From Parafrigoribacterium_A sp035571875 (GTDB taxonomy: Bacteria; Actinomycetota; Actinomycetes; Actinomycetales; Microbacteriaceae): a DNA stretch of 64,000 nucleotides. Below, in pieces: positions 6,810 to 14,219 of the stretch; the first letter of the stretch is position 1, and each line of letters starts with the position of its first letter. Position numbers and translations under genes: made by a program. The stretch lies in assembly GCA_035571875.1 (NCBI GenBank), contig DATNBR010000090.1, positions 62,001 through 126,000 on the forward strand, written 5' to 3'. The notes beneath the pieces are model-generated. The model was not told the DNA's origin. It saw only the letters and a program-made list of their open reading frames with translations, and did not search any database.

Positions 6810-8415
6810 CCGGCGGCCGCGTCCGAGCGTGACCGACCGGGCCGCCGCGAGCCTCGCGGAGCGCAGCGTATTCGGCCGCCCGCTGGCCGATCGTCTCGAT
6901 CAACTGCGGCACCGCGCGGTGCCGAATCACTGGTCCAACGCGTTCGGCATCGTCTCCATCGCGTCGCTGGTCGTGGTGTTCGGCACCGGGCTGCTGTTGA
7001 TGTTCTTCTACACACCCTCCAGCACTCTCGTCGAATACTCCGGCGGCTATCCGGCACTCCGTGGCGCCGAGGTCTCGCGAGCCTTCGACTCGACCATGCA
7101 CCTCACCTTCGGAGTTCCCGGTGGCCTTCTGCTGCGGCAGGCGCATCACTGGGCCGCGCTTCTGCTCCCCGCGGCTGTGATCATGCAGCTGCTGAGCACC
7201 TTCTTCACCGGTGGATTCCGTCGCCCGCGACGCGGCCAGTGGCTACTGCTGTTCCTGATCTTCGTTGTCGCGCTCGTCGGCGGATGGAGCGGCTACGCAC
7301 TTCCGGACGACATGCTCTCCGGCACGGGACTGCGCATCGTCGAGGGAATCGCGCTCGGAATACCGGTGGTCGGCACCTGGCTCTCCGCGCTGCTGTTCGG
7401 CGGTGAGTTCCCCGGTGCAATCATCGCCCACCTCTACCCCGTCCACGTCGCGATCGTTCCCGTGCTGCTGGTCGTGCTCATCGCACTTCGAGTTGCCTCC
7501 ATCTACAGCACGAAGCCCGCGCAATTCGCTGCGGCCGGGCGCACGGAGCACAACGTGGTGGGAATGCCGCTGTTTCCGAACGCGGCGGCGAGAGCGGGCG
7601 GCTTGTTCAGCATCGTCACGGGCATCGTGTTCCTGATCGCGGCGACGGTGACGGTGAATCCGATCTGGCTGTACGGCCCCTCCTCCCCCGGCGATGCATC
7701 CGCGGGCAGCCAGCCCGACTGGTACACAGGGTTTCTCGACGGTGCGCTCAGGCTGGTGCCGCCGGGGTGGGAGGTCGTCTGGCTCGGACACACCTGGACT
7801 CTTGCGGTGCTGGTGCCGCTCGCCGTGGTCTCGCTCTTTCTCCTCCTGGTCGCGGTCTATCCGTTCATCGAGGAGTGGGGCACGGGCGACAGCCGCGAGC
7901 ACCACCTCCTGGATCGCCCGCGCAACACTCCGACGAGAACCGGCATCGGTGTTGCCGGGATCGTGTTCTACGGCACGCTCTGGGCGGCGGGAAGTGCAGA
8001 CCTGGTCTCGACCCAGTTCCACGTGAGTCTCGACGTGGTCATCGGACTGCTGCGGGGACTGGTTGTCGCGGGGCCGCTGCTCGCCTTCGAGCTCACCCGC
8101 AGGCTCTGCCTCGGCCTGCAGCGCAAGGATCGCGAACTCGTGCTCCACGGTTATGAGACGGGGCGCATCGTGCGGCTTCCCGGCGGCGAGTATGTCGAGG
8201 TTCACCGGTCGCTCGGTGAAGACGAGCGCTGGCGACTGACGCAGGTGCCCGACGCCACGCCGCTCGCACTGCACCCCGACGAACGCGGCGCTGTGACGGC
8301 CGTGCAGCGATTCCGGGTGCGGCTGTCGCGGTTCTTCTTCGAAGACAGGCTGAGCCCGCTGCCACCGCTGCAGATCGAGCACGCCGACACCGAGCGCGCC
8401 AACGCTCATTCTTGA
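6790..8415 (+). CDS. orphan QcrB-like cytochrome b paralogue lacking haem bH ligands
   Basis: A 541-residue integral membrane protein whose whole length follows actinobacterial QcrB: GGLLLRQAHHW in helix B, GYALPDDMLSGTGLRI, VVGMPLFPN, the Qo-site block PDWYTGFLDGALRL (PEWY/PDWY motif), HHLLDRPRN, and a hydrophilic C-terminal tail. His119 and His219, which hold haem bL, are present. The partners for haem bH are not: position 133 is Gln (codon 7186) and position 234 is Arg (codon 7489), and neither helix offers another His. No qcrA or qcrC is nearby; the partner is the overlapping NDH-2 gene. It may be a mono-haem quinol module or a regulator. The start could be GTG 6829 rather than GTG 6790. 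Confidence 0.8.
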   Translation: MLLVPVDRRPRPSVTDRAAASLAERSVFGRPLADRLDQLRHRAVPNHWSNAFGIVSIASLVVVFGTGLLLMFFYTPSSTLVEYSGGYPALRGAEVSRAFDSTMHLTFGVPGGLLLRQAHHWAALLLPAAVIMQLLSTFFTGGFRRPRRGQWLLLFLIFVVALVGGWSGYALPDDMLSGTGLRIVEGIALGIPVVGTWLSALLFGGEFPGAIIAHLYPVHVAIVPVLLVVLIALRVASIYSTKPAQFAAAGRTEHNVVGMPLFPNAAARAGGLFSIVTGIVFLIAATVTVNPIWLYGPSSPGDASAGSQPDWYTGFLDGALRLVPPGWEVVWLGHTWTLAVLVPLAVVSLFLLLVAVYPFIEEWGTGDSREHHLLDRPRNTPTRTGIGVAGIVFYGTLWAAGSADLVSTQFHVSLDVVIGLLRGLVVAGPLLAFELTRRLCLGLQRKDRELVLHGYETGRIVRLPGGEYVEVHRSLGEDERWRLTQVPDATPLALHPDERGAVTAVQRFRVRLSRFFFEDRLSPLPPLQIEHADTERANAHS

Positions 8416-8443
8416 CTCTCGACAGATTCGAATCTATGTTCGA
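8412..8443 (+). promoter_or_regulatory. SOS-regulated promoter with LexA box
   Basis: TTGACT (8412-8417), a 17-nt spacer and TATGTT (8435-8440) form a convincing housekeeping promoter. Across the -10 element lies TCGAATCTATGTTCGA (8428-8443), one base away from the actinobacterial LexA box TCGAAC-N4-GTTCGA. The -35 element overlaps the stop codon of the cytochrome b paralogue. A LexA repressor here would block the polymerase until DNA damage occurs. Confidence 0.75.
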
Positions 8444-8475
8444 ATACGCCGGGATGCGAGACGAGAGGGGGCGAG

Positions 8476-8904
8476 ATGCCGAAACCGACCTCCGATCCGA
8501 CCGGCGCCTTCACGCCTCGCTCCTGGACGCGACTCGACCATCAGCTCCAGGAGGTGAGCCCTGGCACGTTCCAGGTGCGGGATCGCGGCGGGCGCCAGCT
8601 CGGCTGGATCACGACGCTCGGTCCGCGCTTTCGCGCGCACGGTGACGCCCAGACGCTCGATCAGTCCGCAGTGCTCGGCACCTTCCTCTCGGGAACGGCG
8701 GCGCTGCGACTCGTGATCGGCAACTACGACATGACGGTGCTGCGGGCGACGGTGCTGCGGGAGGTTCGGGAACTGGAACGGGAGTTCGAGGCTAGGCGGC
8801 ATCCGTCAGCTGCGGACCGTCGTCTTTCGAACCGAACGGGCGTACCTCACGAAAATCGAGCGACTCGGCCACCGGAACGGATGCAGCCACCGCGGCGTCC
8901 ATGA
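8476..8904 (+). CDS. SOS-controlled protein of unknown function
   Basis: I do not recognise this 142-residue protein. ATG 8476 follows a purine-rich ribosome binding site (GAGGGGGCGAG) and a LexA-box promoter, which argues strongly that it is real. The first 110 residues look folded: WTRLDHQLQEVSPGTFQVRD, then a hydrophobic FLSGTAALRLVIGNYD stretch, then a charged helix ending REVRELEREFEARR. The last 35 residues are Pro/Arg-rich and overlap the convergent SRAP gene by 113 bases, so that tail may be unstructured read-through. A DNA-damage role is inferred only from the promoter. Confidence 0.6.
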   Translation: MPKPTSDPTGAFTPRSWTRLDHQLQEVSPGTFQVRDRGGRQLGWITTLGPRFRAHGDAQTLDQSAVLGTFLSGTAALRLVIGNYDMTVLRATVLREVRELEREFEARRHPSAADRRLSNRTGVPHENRATRPPERMQPPRRP

Positions 8905-9475
8905 GCGATTGGTCGCCCGCCTGGTGGGGATCGAGCCACTCCCCCCAGAACTCTTCGGGCAGCACCACGGGGTTGCGATCGTGGATGGAGTGCAGGTGCG
9001 GAGCCGCATCGGTGGTGATGTGCGCGGCGGTGAGCACCCATGCGCCCGGATGGTCCTGGGGCACCGCAAGGTCACGCCACCACCAGTAGAGGCTCGCGAA
9101 CGCCAGGGCCCGACCCTCCGAGTGGATGAAGTAGGGCACCTTCTTGCCCGCGCGAACCTGCCACTCGAAGTAGCCGCTCGCGGGCATGATTCCCCGGTGC
9201 GTCTTCATCGCGTATCCGAACTTCTGCGCCGCTGACTCGGCGCGAATGTTGATCAACGGGCGGCCGGCGAGCGAGTCCTGCCTCGGCCGTGCGAGGTTCC
9301 ACACGGCGCTATCGAGGTGGCGCACCCCGTCATTCGACGACTGCCGCACGAACTGCACCCGATCGGTGGGATGCACGTGCCACGACGGCACGGGAATCGG
9401 ATCCCCGATCACCGTGGTGTCGAAGATCTCACCGAGCTCCTCGTTGCCGAGGCTGGAAACGAATCGTCCGCACAT
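8792..9475 (-). CDS. SRAP-family (YedK/HMCES-type) abasic-site shield protein
   Basis: A 227-residue SOS response-associated peptidase. The start MCGRF exposes the catalytic Cys2 after Met removal; this residue cross-links to abasic sites in single-stranded DNA. INIRAE, the GIMPASGYFEW block with the active-site Glu, and the LHSIHDRNPVVL block with the conserved His are all present. The family shields abasic sites at replication forks. It converges on, and overlaps, the SOS-box gene upstream. I see no LexA box in front of this gene itself. Confidence 0.92.
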   Translation of the reverse strand: MCGRFVSSLGNEELGEIFDTTVIGDPIPVPSWHVHPTDRVQFVRQSSNDGVRHLDSAVWNLARPRQDSLAGRPLINIRAESAAQKFGYAMKTHRGIMPASGYFEWQVRAGKKVPYFIHSEGRALAFASLYWWWRDLAVPQDHPGAWVLTAAHITTDAAPHLHSIHDRNPVVLPEEFWGEWLDPHQAGDQSLMDAAVAASVPVAESLDFREVRPFGSKDDGPQLTDAA

Positions 9476-9494
9476 GACACCACGCTAGCTTCGA

Positions 9495-10268
9495 TCAGGG
9501 GCGAGGGTGTGGCGCATCGAGGCCACCCATGCGTTCCAGTGCCGCCTGCACGAGCGCGGTAGCGGCATCCGGGATGACGTGCTCGTTGAGGTAGGTGCCT
9601 TCGAGCCACGACAGCACCTCGTCTTCGGGAAGCCCGACGGCCTGCCAGTCGATGCCGGGAATCGCCATGGTCATCGGCTCGCCCGTCGGGCCAAGCCAGG
9701 CTCGGGCGATCGGCTTCGCCTCCTCGCCGGACTCGCTCCAGAACAGGGCGACGGGATGATTGTCGCCCTCGACGTGCTCCTGGCTCACCTCGCCGGCGCC
9801 GAGCCACGGCAGGGTGAGGATCTCGCCCTCGATCTCCACCTCGAGAAGGTCGAGCTGGGCGGGTTCGGTCGAGCAGGCGTACAGGGTGAAGCCGGCCTCG
9901 AGCCAGGCGACGGCCTCCTCGATGTCCTCGAGGAGATCGGGCATCACCGCGTGCGCACCGGCGACGAGCGCAGATCCCCACTCGACGAGTGCCGCCGTGT
10001 CGCGGCCGGGCCACGGGCTCCTGTCCCTGTGCTCACCATCCTCGCCGTGGAAGTGGTGCTGTACGCCGTCGCCCGAGGTCGACAGGTGCAGCTCGCCGCC
10101 GCGACACGCGATGTAGAGTGCGGTCTCGCGTTCGTCGTCATCCCAATCGAGGTCGAGTTCCGGATGCGCGAATCGCGCAGGCAGGGCAAGCTTCGACGCT
10201 GGCTTGTCGCCGAGTTTCAGCACGGCGCCGAAGGTGCGGTTCGGCAAGCGGAGGCTCATGTCTGCCAC
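9495..10268 (-). CDS. conserved-looking hypothetical protein, acidic, no recognised domain
   Basis: I do not recognise this 257-residue protein. It has no signal peptide, no membrane segment and no Cys cluster, and it is strongly acidic (ELDLDWDDDERE near residue 35, DLLEDIEEAVAWLEAGF near 112). The cytosolic composition and regular mix of strands and helices suggest a folded protein. GTG 10268 follows an AAGGAGAA ribosome binding site; ATG 10259 is an alternative. It lies 19 bases upstream of the SRAP gene on the same strand, so the two may be co-transcribed. Confidence 0.7.
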   Translation of the reverse strand: MADMSLRLPNRTFGAVLKLGDKPASKLALPARFAHPELDLDWDDDERETALYIACRGGELHLSTSGDGVQHHFHGEDGEHRDRSPWPGRDTAALVEWGSALVAGAHAVMPDLLEDIEEAVAWLEAGFTLYACSTEPAQLDLLEVEIEGEILTLPWLGAGEVSQEHVEGDNHPVALFWSESGEEAKPIARAWLGPTGEPMTMAIPGIDWQAVGLPEDEVLSWLEGTYLNEHVIPDAATALVQAALERMGGLDAPHPRP

Positions 10269-10363
10269 GGGTGCGGTTCTCCTTGAACTGTCTCTTTCGA
10301 GGATAGGGGCAATCGCGGAGCCGCGTTGAGGGGTCAGTGAGGGCGGCTGGGCTACGATTCATC

Positions 10364-10390
10364 GAGCGGTACGCGTCAAGAGCGGTACGC
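10364..10390. repeat. two 11-bp direct repeats upstream of marP
   Basis: GAGCGGTACGC occurs at 10364-10374 and again at 10380-10390, a 16-bp period, between a possible -10 element (TACGAT, 10353-10358) and the marP start. It could be a tandem operator site or a chance duplication. Confidence 0.5.
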
Positions 10391-10415
10391 TGCCGAGTCG
10401 AACAGAGGTGATCAC

Positions 10416-11600
10416 ATTACTGCGTCGCTGATCCTCGACCTATTGCTCCTGCTCGCGCTCGTCGGATACGCGATCTACGGCTATCGGGTCGGGCTCGTGG
10501 TGAGCCTCGGCGGCATCCTGGGTATTGCGGTGGGCGCCATCGCCGCGTTCATCGCCATTCCCCTCGTTGCGGCCTGGGTCAACGACAACGTGTGGCGGGT
10601 TCCCGCCGTGTTGATCTCGGTGCTCGTGCTGCTCGCGCTCGGTCAGGTGCTCGGTCTCGCGGTGGGGCGCGTGATCCGCCGCGCACTCGATCGCACGCCG
10701 CTCAAGATCGTCGACCGGCTGCTCGGAGCGGCTCTCGACCTCATCGCCGCCGCCCTCCTCATGTCGATGCTCGCGTTCAGCATCAGTGCGCTGGGTGTTC
10801 CCTTCCTGTCGCAGGCGATCGGTTCCTCCCGGGTCATCACGACGGTCAACGCGCTGACGCCCGATCCGGCGAAGGCCTGGCTCGCCCAATTGCGTTCGCT
10901 CGCCGTGCAGGACGGTCTGCCGGTCATCGTCGACGCGCTTGCGCCACACGGCACGGCGCCCGCGCCGAAGGTGGTGCCAGACAGCAAGGCACTCGCGGCC
11001 GCTGCGGACTCCGTCGTCAAGATCACAGGCAACGCCTACCAGTGCGGACAGAACCAGTCCGGTTCGGGCTTCGTGGTCTCCCCCGGCCGCATCGTCACGA
11101 ACGCCCACGTGGTGGCGGGCGTGTCGTCGCCCGTGGTCGAGCCTCGCGGCGGCGGCGCCTACGAGGGTCGAGTGGTCTACTTCGACCCGGCACACGACCT
11201 CGCGGTGATCGCGGTCAAGGGGCTCGCCACCGATCCGATCGCGCTCGGCAGCAACCTTGCGCCCGGAAACACGGGGGTCTTCGACGGCTACCCGCTCGGC
11301 GGTCCGTTCCAGTCCGGCGCTGCCACCGTACAGAGCGTTCCCACTGTGGAGATGCGCGACATCTACGGCGACAACCCGCAGCCGGTCGAGCTCTATTACC
11401 TGTCCGCCACCGTGCAGGAGGGCAACTCGGGCGGTCCGCTGCTCAACGAAGCGGGGCAGATCGTGGGCGTGGTCTTTGCGAAGTCGACGACCTCGGCATC
11501 CGTCGGCTATGCGCTCACCATGAAGGAGCTCTCCCCCGTCGCGAGCGGTGCCGCGGCGCTGTCGACGCCGGTCGCGTCTGGACACTGCATCAAGCGATAG
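10416..11600 (+). CDS. marP: MarP-type membrane serine protease, apparent ATT start
   Basis: Four N-terminal membrane helices of the CvpA/colicin V type occupy residues 1-150. A chymotrypsin-like periplasmic protease domain follows, with SGSGFVVSPGRIVTNAHVV (His), DPAHDLAVIAV (Asp) and QEGNSGGPLL (Ser). MarP maintains pH homeostasis and cell-wall enzyme processing in mycobacteria. There is no ATG, GTG or TTG before TTG 10443, which would cut the first helix. ATT 10416 sits 5 nt after AGAGGTG and gives the family-like start MTASLILDLLLLL. I therefore prefer ATT; CTG 10428 and TTG 10443 remain possible. Confidence 0.85.
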   Translation: MTASLILDLLLLLALVGYAIYGYRVGLVVSLGGILGIAVGAIAAFIAIPLVAAWVNDNVWRVPAVLISVLVLLALGQVLGLAVGRVIRRALDRTPLKIVDRLLGAALDLIAAALLMSMLAFSISALGVPFLSQAIGSSRVITTVNALTPDPAKAWLAQLRSLAVQDGLPVIVDALAPHGTAPAPKVVPDSKALAAAADSVVKITGNAYQCGQNQSGSGFVVSPGRIVTNAHVVAGVSSPVVEPRGGGAYEGRVVYFDPAHDLAVIAVKGLATDPIALGSNLAPGNTGVFDGYPLGGPFQSGAATVQSVPTVEMRDIYGDNPQPVELYYLSATVQEGNSGGPLLNEAGQIVGVVFAKSTTSASVGYALTMKELSPVASGAAALSTPVASGHCIKR

Positions 11601-11663
11601 CTGCCAGACTTGCGGCACACCCCCAAGGAGCAGCTCTAGACAGCGCAGAAGGAGATTTGCGGC

Positions 11664-12632
11664 GTGCTGAATGACTGGCCACTCGATCAACTGCAGCAGT
11701 ACCGACCCGAGATCGCCGAACCGCCCGGCCTCTCCGAGTTCTGGGAACGCACCCTCGCCGAGACGCGCGCACACGACCTGAACCCGCGGTTCGAACGCGT
11801 CGACACCGGTCTCACCCTCGTCGATACCTATGACGTGACCTTCGCGGGTTACGGCGGTCATCCGGTGCGCGGATGGCTGCGGGTGCCTGCGGGAGCCCAG
11901 GCCGCGCTGCCCACCGTCGTCGAATACCTGGGCTACGGCGGCGGTCGAGGGCTCGCGCACGAGCCGGTACTCTGGCCGCTCGCGGGCTACGCGCACCTGC
12001 TCATGGACACCAGGGGGCAGGGTTCCGTGTGGAAGGTCGGCGCGACCCCGGATGCCGAACCCGGCTCGAACCCCGAACAGCCCGGCTTCATGACCCGCGG
12101 CATTCTCTCGCCCGAGACGTACTACTACCGCAGGCTCATGACCGATGCGGTTCGGGCCGTCGAGGCGGCCGCCGCGCATCCGTCCGTCGACCGAGAGCGC
12201 ATCGTCGTGAGCGGCGCGAGCCAGGGCGGCGGTCTTGCGCTCGCCGTCTCCTCGCTCGTACCCGGGCTCGCGGGCGTCATGGCCGACGTTCCCTTCCTTT
12301 CGCACTTCGAGCGCGCGATCGTCATCACCGACAACAACCCCTACGCCGAGATCGCGCGGTACCTCTCGATCCATCGCGACCGGATCGAGCAGGTGCTGGC
12401 GACGCTCTCTCACTTCGACGTCGCCGGGCTCGTGCGCCGATCGAGCGCACCCGCGCTGTTCTCTGTGGCGCTCATGGACACCACCTGCCCGGCCTCGACG
12501 GTCTACGCCGCGTACAACAACTACGCAGGACCCAAGGAGATCAGGGTCTACCCGTTCAACAACCACGAGGGTGGACAACTCGACCAGGACAGGGAGAAGC
12601 TGGCATGGTTGCGAAAGGTGCACAGTTCATGA
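11664..12632 (+). CDS. acetylxylan esterase / cephalosporin-C deacetylase family (CE7) hydrolase
   Basis: A 322-residue alpha/beta hydrolase close to the full CE7 length. It shows DTRGQGS after the oxyanion strand, the nucleophile elbow GASQGGG near residue 190, MDTTCPAST with the acid Asp, and NNHEGG with the catalytic His. Such enzymes remove acetyl groups from xylo-oligosaccharides or similar small esters in the cytosol; no signal peptide is present. GTG 11664 is the start. The stop overlaps the next gene as ATGA, so the phosphatase is translationally coupled. Confidence 0.88.
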   Translation: MLNDWPLDQLQQYRPEIAEPPGLSEFWERTLAETRAHDLNPRFERVDTGLTLVDTYDVTFAGYGGHPVRGWLRVPAGAQAALPTVVEYLGYGGGRGLAHEPVLWPLAGYAHLLMDTRGQGSVWKVGATPDAEPGSNPEQPGFMTRGILSPETYYYRRLMTDAVRAVEAAAAHPSVDRERIVVSGASQGGGLALAVSSLVPGLAGVMADVPFLSHFERAIVITDNNPYAEIARYLSIHRDRIEQVLATLSHFDVAGLVRRSSAPALFSVALMDTTCPASTVYAAYNNYAGPKEIRVYPFNNHEGGQLDQDREKLAWLRKVHSS

Positions 12633-13522
12633 GTGAGACGGCCATGAGCGAGACAGTTCCGCCCCTCGGCCTGATGCTCGATCTGGACGGGCCGATCTCG
12701 AGCCCCGAGGAGCGCAGGATCGCCATTCCGAGCATCCGTAGCAATCTCGTGCTGCTCGCCGGCGCCGGGGTGCCGATCGCGTTCATCACGGGCCGCTCCG
12801 ACACCTTTGTGCGCGAGGAGATCATCGAACCGCTGCACGCCGACGGGCTCTCGCCCGACGCGCGCATGTTCGCCGTGTGCGAGAAGGGCGCGGTCTGGGC
12901 GCCCATCACCGCGGACGGCATGGGAGACCTGACCGTCGATCGCGAGGTCGCCCTGCCCGAGGATTTCGCCGACGACATCCGTGGGATCGTGCAGCGGGAC
13001 TTCGCCGACACGATGTTCTTCGACGAGACCAAGCGCGCCATGATCACTCTCGAGCAGAACCGGGACGTCTCGAGCGAGCGGTACCGCGAGGCGCAGCAGC
13101 GCATGAATGAGGCGGCCTTCGACGCGCTCGTGCGGCACGGTCTCGGCGCGAGACTCGGCGACCGAGAGACTCCGGATGCCGAGGGCCGCGTGCCGTTCCG
13201 GGTCGACCCCACCATCATCTCCACCGATATCGAGTCGGTGACCCTCAACAAGGACATCGGCGCGGAGCGCGCCCTCGACTACTTCTCACAGCACGGAGCC
13301 CTCCCCCGACTCTGGCGCACGGTCGGCGACTCGCGCAGCGACTACCTCATGGCCGACCACCTCCACGCGAGCGGCTTCGACGTCGCTCACGTCGACGTGC
13401 GCCCCTCCGAGGGGATCCTGGACCGCCCGTACCGGATCGTGACCGAGGGCGACGCGATCAACGATGCTGCCGGCGCGGCATTCCTCGAGCACTGGGTCGA
13501 CACGCTCGGGCTGCGGCCCTGA
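12629..13522 (+). CDS. HAD-superfamily sugar phosphatase-like hydrolase
   Basis: A 297-residue HAD hydrolase. LMLDLDGPI gives the DxD nucleophile motif, FITGRSD the motif II region and TVGDSRSDYLMAD the metal-binding motif IV. The cap lies in the middle, as in the type IIB (sucrose/trehalose-phosphatase-like) group. The substrate is not readable from sequence. ATG 12629 overlaps the stop of the esterase, suggesting a shared role, perhaps deacetylation plus dephosphorylation of a sugar derivative. That link is inference. Confidence 0.8.
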   Translation: MSETAMSETVPPLGLMLDLDGPISSPEERRIAIPSIRSNLVLLAGAGVPIAFITGRSDTFVREEIIEPLHADGLSPDARMFAVCEKGAVWAPITADGMGDLTVDREVALPEDFADDIRGIVQRDFADTMFFDETKRAMITLEQNRDVSSERYREAQQRMNEAAFDALVRHGLGARLGDRETPDAEGRVPFRVDPTIISTDIESVTLNKDIGAERALDYFSQHGALPRLWRTVGDSRSDYLMADHLHASGFDVAHVDVRPSEGILDRPYRIVTEGDAINDAAGAAFLEHWVDTLGLRP

Positions 13523-13544
13523 CCATCGGGGCGGGAGCGTACGG

Positions 13545-14219
13545 ATGCGGATTCTGATCGTCGAGGACGACCCCGAAATGGGTCGACTGCTGGAACGCGG
13601 ACTCGTGGCAGAGGGTTACGAGGTCGTCGCCGTGGCGAATGGCGTCGACGCGCTGATCGCCGTCGACAAGGAGGAGTTCGCGCTGGCCGCGATCGACGTC
13701 GGGCTCCCCCACATGTCAGGATTCGAGGTCTGCAGGCGCATCCGTGACTCCGGCAGCACCATGCCCGTGCTGCTGCTCACCGCGCGCAACGCGGTCGAGG
13801 ACCGCGTGTTCGGCCTCGACTCGGGCGCGGATGACTACCTCACCAAGCCCTTTGCCTTCGTCGAGCTCGCGGCGAGAATACGCGCGCTGCTGCGCAGGGA
13901 CGCGAACGGCGGAAAGCTCAGCCTCTCCGTCGGCCAGCTTGTTCTCGACTCGGCGTCGCTGCGGGTGACCGTGGGTGAACGGCAGGTGGCCATGAGCCCG
14001 AAGGAGTTCGCGCTGCTCCGGTTGCTCGCCTCCAGGCTGAACACGACGGTCGGCCGAGTCGCGATCCTCGAGGAGGTCTGGGGTTCCGCCGAGAACATCG
14101 ATCCCAACATCGTGGAACAGTACGTGAGCTACCTCAGGCGCAAACTGGATCCGCTGCCGTCGGGGGTGCGCATCACGACGGTGCGCGGTGCCGGCTACAA
14201 GCTGGAGCTGGCGGAATGA
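13545..14219 (+). CDS. OmpR/PhoB-family response regulator
   Basis: A 224-residue regulator. The receiver domain shows VEDD, the phospho-acceptor Asp51, LLLTAR with Thr79, and KPF with Lys101. The winged-helix domain carries MSPKEFALL and the ending TVRGAGYKL. ATG 13545 gives the normal family start MRILIVEDD. It overlaps the histidine kinase by 4 nt (ATGA), so the pair is coupled. The stimulus is unknown. Confidence 0.95.
   Translation: MRILIVEDDPEMGRLLERGLVAEGYEVVAVANGVDALIAVDKEEFALAAIDVGLPHMSGFEVCRRIRDSGSTMPVLLLTARNAVEDRVFGLDSGADDYLTKPFAFVELAARIRALLRRDANGGKLSLSVGQLVLDSASLRVTVGERQVAMSPKEFALLRLLASRLNTTVGRVAILEEVWGSAENIDPNIVEQYVSYLRRKLDPLPSGVRITTVRGAGYKLELAE

Noticed and set aside
10440..12623. 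A 727-codon open frame on the minus strand opposite marP and the esterase
   Set aside because: It is a GC-driven shadow: low-complexity Arg/Gly/His-rich translation, no family motif, and it fully overlaps two genes with clear catalytic motifs.
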